DNA of 56,285 nt from an uncultured Acidobacteriota bacterium (lineage in GTDB: Bacteria; Acidobacteriota; Vicinamibacteria; Vicinamibacterales; CAVVIG01). The notes beneath the pieces were generated by a model. That model searched no databases, was not told the origin of the DNA, and worked only from the letters and a program-made list of their open reading frames with translations. Every line of letters starts with the position of its first letter. The stretch's first letter is position 1. Positions 54,056-56,285 of this stretch are shown in pieces. The position numbers and the translations under genes were made by a program. The DNA lies in NCBI GenBank assembly GCA_902825985.1, contig CADEDC010000009.1, positions 51,255-107,539 on the forward strand, in the 5' to 3' direction.

Positions 54056-56074
54056 TCAGTTGGCATTGAGCCAGTCCTCGAATGCCTTGAAGCTGTACGG
54101 CCGATCGAGGAACGTCTCGACGAGGTCGGCGGCCGGCCGGGAGCCACCGGGCTCGAGCACCCGGCTGCGGTAGCGCATGGCGGCGGCCCGGCTCATCAGG
54201 CCGTCACGGTTGAAGACGGTGAACATGTCCTTGGCGATCACCAGGGACCACATGTACGTGTAGTAGATCGCCGAGTAGCCGTTCAGGTGGGTGAACGACT
54301 CTTCGAAGTAGGTGCCCTCGACGAACTTGTACGGGGTGATCCGCTCCTGCAGTTCGGCGACGAGCTTCGGCATGTCGATTGTCTTCGGGTCGCGGGCGTG
54401 CAGCTGTGCGCTGAGCGAGGCGTAGAACATCTGCTGGCGCACGAACAGACCTTTGCCGAACTCGTCGGCGGCGCGCATCCGCCTCACGAGGTCGGCCGGA
54501 ATCGGCTCACCGGTCTGGTAGTGGGTGGCGAAGGTCTGCAGCGTGTCGGGGGTCCACACCCATTCCTCGAGCATCTGCGACGGTGCCTCGACGAAGTCCC
54601 ACTCGGTCGCGACGCCGGCGATGCCGGCCCACTTCGTCTGGCCGCCGAGCACGTGATGCAGCAGGTGACCGAACTCGTGGAAGAACGTCTCGACGTCCGA
54701 GTGTTGCATCAGGGCCGGCTCGGCGCCCGGCTTCGGAAAGTTGCACACGAGCACGCCCTCCGGCAGCATCCGTCCGGCTTTGCCGTTGGTCAGCGTGAAC
54801 TGCGCGTAGTGCTTGTACTTGTTGTCACGCGGAAACATGTCGAGATAGATGCGGCCGAGAAGGGTGTTGCCCTCGAGCACATCGTAGACATCGACGTCGG
54901 CGTGCCACACCGCCGCGTCCTTCACCGGCCGGTAGGTGATGCCGAACATGCGGCTGGTGATGTCCATGACGCCGTTCTTCACCTTCACGTACTCGAAGTA
55001 CGGCCGCACCGACTGCGAACTGAAGTTGTACTGTTCGGCCTTGACCTTCTCCTGGTAGTAGCCGGCGTCCCAGGCGTCCACCTGCGTCGCGCCGGGAACG
55101 TCGCGCTGCCGCCGCGCCAGAATCGCGCCGTAGTCCGCCTTCATCCGCGCGTCGGCCGCCTTGACGATACGGTCGATGAAATCGCTGACGTTCTGCTTCG
55201 TCCCGATCATCTTGTCGCCCGTGATGTAGTCGGTCCAGGTCGGGAACCCCAGGACCGTCGCCAGTTCCTGACGGGCCTCCAGCATCCGCCGCAGCACGGC
55301 GACGTTCTTGGGATGGCCGCGCTGCCGGTACAGCTTCCACATGGCGGCGCGGGCGGTGGCTGACGTCGCGTAGGTCAGGAACGGCTGATAGTCCGTGTTG
55401 TTGGTGGTCAGGGTCACGCGGCCGGCGGCGTTGACCGGGTGCGAGCGCTTGAAGTCGTCCGGCAGGCCGTCGAGATCCTTCGGGTCGAGGTCCAGCGAGC
55501 GGACGTCGCTGGCAATGTTCTCGTCGAACTGCTGGCCGAGCTTGACGAGCTCCTCGCGCAGTGCGCGGATCTTCGTCCGGACCGCCTCGTCTTTGTCGAC
55601 GCCGGCACGCCGGAAATCGCGCAGCGTGCGGGCGACGTAGTGTTTGGTCGCGGCGTCGGCGTTCACGACCTCGAGCTTCGACATCCGGTCGTAGATGCCG
55701 CGATCGAGCGTCAGTTCGGTATTGGCCTTCTCGACTTCGGTCTCGCACTCGGCGGCGGCATCGCGCATCGCCTCGTCCGGGTGGACACTGCGCGCCAGGC
55801 TGGCGCGCGCGGCCGCGTCCCCGAGCAGGGCAACGGCGGAGTCGTAGTCGTCGAGCGCGAGCAGCGAATCGCCGGGGGTCGAGCCATTCTTGAAGCGCGC
55901 CGCCCGCTCCTGCGCCTGCGCGATGTCAGCCAGGCACGCGGCCTTGAAGGCCTGTGGGGCAACGACCAGCAGCTTCGACGCTCCCGGCGTGAGATCCGCG
56001 GCAGAGGAAGAAGACGAGGGCATAAGCGTCAACAGGCAGCCGAATCCGAACAGCGTCAACAGGCGCACACGCAC
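54056..56074 (-). CDS. Exported M3 family oligopeptidase
   Basis: A 672-residue zinc peptidase of the thimet oligopeptidase/Dcp family. A signal peptide (about 1-25, SSSSSA-ADL) is followed by the helical M3 fold. The zinc motif FFHEFGHLLHH lies about residue 450, with the downstream Glu in FVEAPSQMLEEW and the substrate-side HLNGYSAIYYTYMWS near 610. It would cut short peptides in the periplasm. The start is set at GTG 56074, with GGAGGT four bases before it; a second GTG lies at 56068. It heads the operon with the DUF2231 and cation transporter genes. Confidence 0.94.
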   Translation of the reverse strand: MRVRLLTLFGFGCLLTLMPSSSSSAADLTPGASKLLVVAPQAFKAACLADIAQAQERAARFKNGSTPGDSLLALDDYDSAVALLGDAAARASLARSVHPDEAMRDAAAECETEVEKANTELTLDRGIYDRMSKLEVVNADAATKHYVARTLRDFRRAGVDKDEAVRTKIRALREELVKLGQQFDENIASDVRSLDLDPKDLDGLPDDFKRSHPVNAAGRVTLTTNNTDYQPFLTYATSATARAAMWKLYRQRGHPKNVAVLRRMLEARQELATVLGFPTWTDYITGDKMIGTKQNVSDFIDRIVKAADARMKADYGAILARRQRDVPGATQVDAWDAGYYQEKVKAEQYNFSSQSVRPYFEYVKVKNGVMDITSRMFGITYRPVKDAAVWHADVDVYDVLEGNTLLGRIYLDMFPRDNKYKHYAQFTLTNGKAGRMLPEGVLVCNFPKPGAEPALMQHSDVETFFHEFGHLLHHVLGGQTKWAGIAGVATEWDFVEAPSQMLEEWVWTPDTLQTFATHYQTGEPIPADLVRRMRAADEFGKGLFVRQQMFYASLSAQLHARDPKTIDMPKLVAELQERITPYKFVEGTYFEESFTHLNGYSAIYYTYMWSLVIAKDMFTVFNRDGLMSRAAAMRYRSRVLEPGGSRPAADLVETFLDRPYSFKAFEDWLNAN

Positions 56075-56140
56075 GGATACCTCCAGGGGCGCAGAGGGCG
56101 GTTCCTTCAAATGATACCTTGCCGGGCGGTTCGCAGGCTC

Positions 56141-56180
56141 GCGGGTTCGCGGGTTCGTGGGTTCGTGGGTTCAGCGGTTC
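56141..56180. repeat. Short tandem repeat, 8-bp unit
   Basis: Four direct copies of GYGGGTTC in a row (56141-56172), with a fifth degenerate copy (AGCGGTTC). It lies in a 190-base stretch between the M3 peptidase gene and the window edge; the rest of that stretch is GC-rich and contains several CCCGGG-like palindromes, no gene. Confidence 0.85.
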
Positions 56181-56268
56181 CAGGCTCCCGGGCACCAACC
56201 CCGGGGCACCCGAGGCCCGGGGAGCCCAGACCCGGGAACCGGCCGCCAAGAACCAGTACTATCTCGTC

Positions 56269-56285
56269 ATGCCCCATCTCTTCGA
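56269..56285 (+). CDS. Possible start of a gene cut by the window edge
   Basis: An ATG at 56269 reads MPHLF to the edge. The N-terminus resembles the start of Old Yellow Enzyme-type flavin oxidoreductases (often M-x-HLF-DP), but five residues cannot support a name. No clear ribosome site is visible. Confidence 0.2.

Overview
The window reads as one chromosomal stretch of a GC-rich, aerobically respiring Gram-negative bacterium. The gene complement fits an acidobacterium of the Vicinamibacteria type: alternative complex III with an A2-type caa3 oxidase, type IV pilus minor pilins, many exported peptidases, and frequent GTG/TTG starts. The taxonomic call is inference; no rRNA or marker tree is available here. 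I saw no tRNA, rRNA, CRISPR array, insertion sequence or phage gene.

Layout. (1) 1-6766, minus strand: a compact, translationally coupled respiratory cluster. It holds a pentaheme cytochrome (ActA), a molybdopterin-like/iron-sulfur protein (ActB), a monoheme lipoprotein (ActE-like), a CydA-like membrane protein and a cytochrome c cut by the window edge. The usual quinol-side membrane subunits of alternative complex III are absent and a cytochrome bd-like subunit stands in their place. (2) 6944-9122: a DUF3617 protein and purEK. (3) 9212-12145: an active/inactive pair of exported M16 peptidases. (4) 12157-17475: a minor pilin operon (GspH/FimT, PilV, PilW and a very large PilX-like protein). 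(5) 17621-20866: a sodium/solute symporter, a 30-residue membrane ORF and an argininosuccinate lyase. (6) 20895-24492: a PilZ protein, a divergent small remnant of a sigma-54 activator ATPase, and a hybrid histidine kinase.

(7) 24628-37184, minus strand: a twelve-gene operon for the aerobic chain, actABCDEF, a small membrane protein, a SCO copper chaperone, and caa3 oxidase subunits II, I, III and IV. A CRP/FNR-like palindrome lies upstream of actA. Quinol would be oxidised by alternative complex III and the electrons passed to the fused cytochrome c of CoxB. (8) 37415-38599: a zinc-ribbon protein and, divergently, a protein disulfide oxidoreductase whose second active site is encoded TGA-Pro-His-Cys. 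A bacterial SECIS-like hairpin follows the TGA at the right distance, so this is most likely a selenoprotein. (9) 38641-46312: an M61 peptidase, a two-helix membrane protein, a FAD-linked oxidase, an ion antiporter, a dienelactone hydrolase, an exported FAM173-like methyltransferase and a small conserved protein. (10) 46460-56074: an ECF-type sigma factor, a beta-propeller protein, a BlaI/M56 regulatory pair with palindromic operators, a radical SAM protein, a cation diffusion facilitator, a DUF2231/TPR protein and an M3 peptidase, followed by a short tandem repeat.

The two points most worth following are the probable selenoprotein at 37916-38599 and the ActAB/CydA-like hybrid complex at 1-6766.
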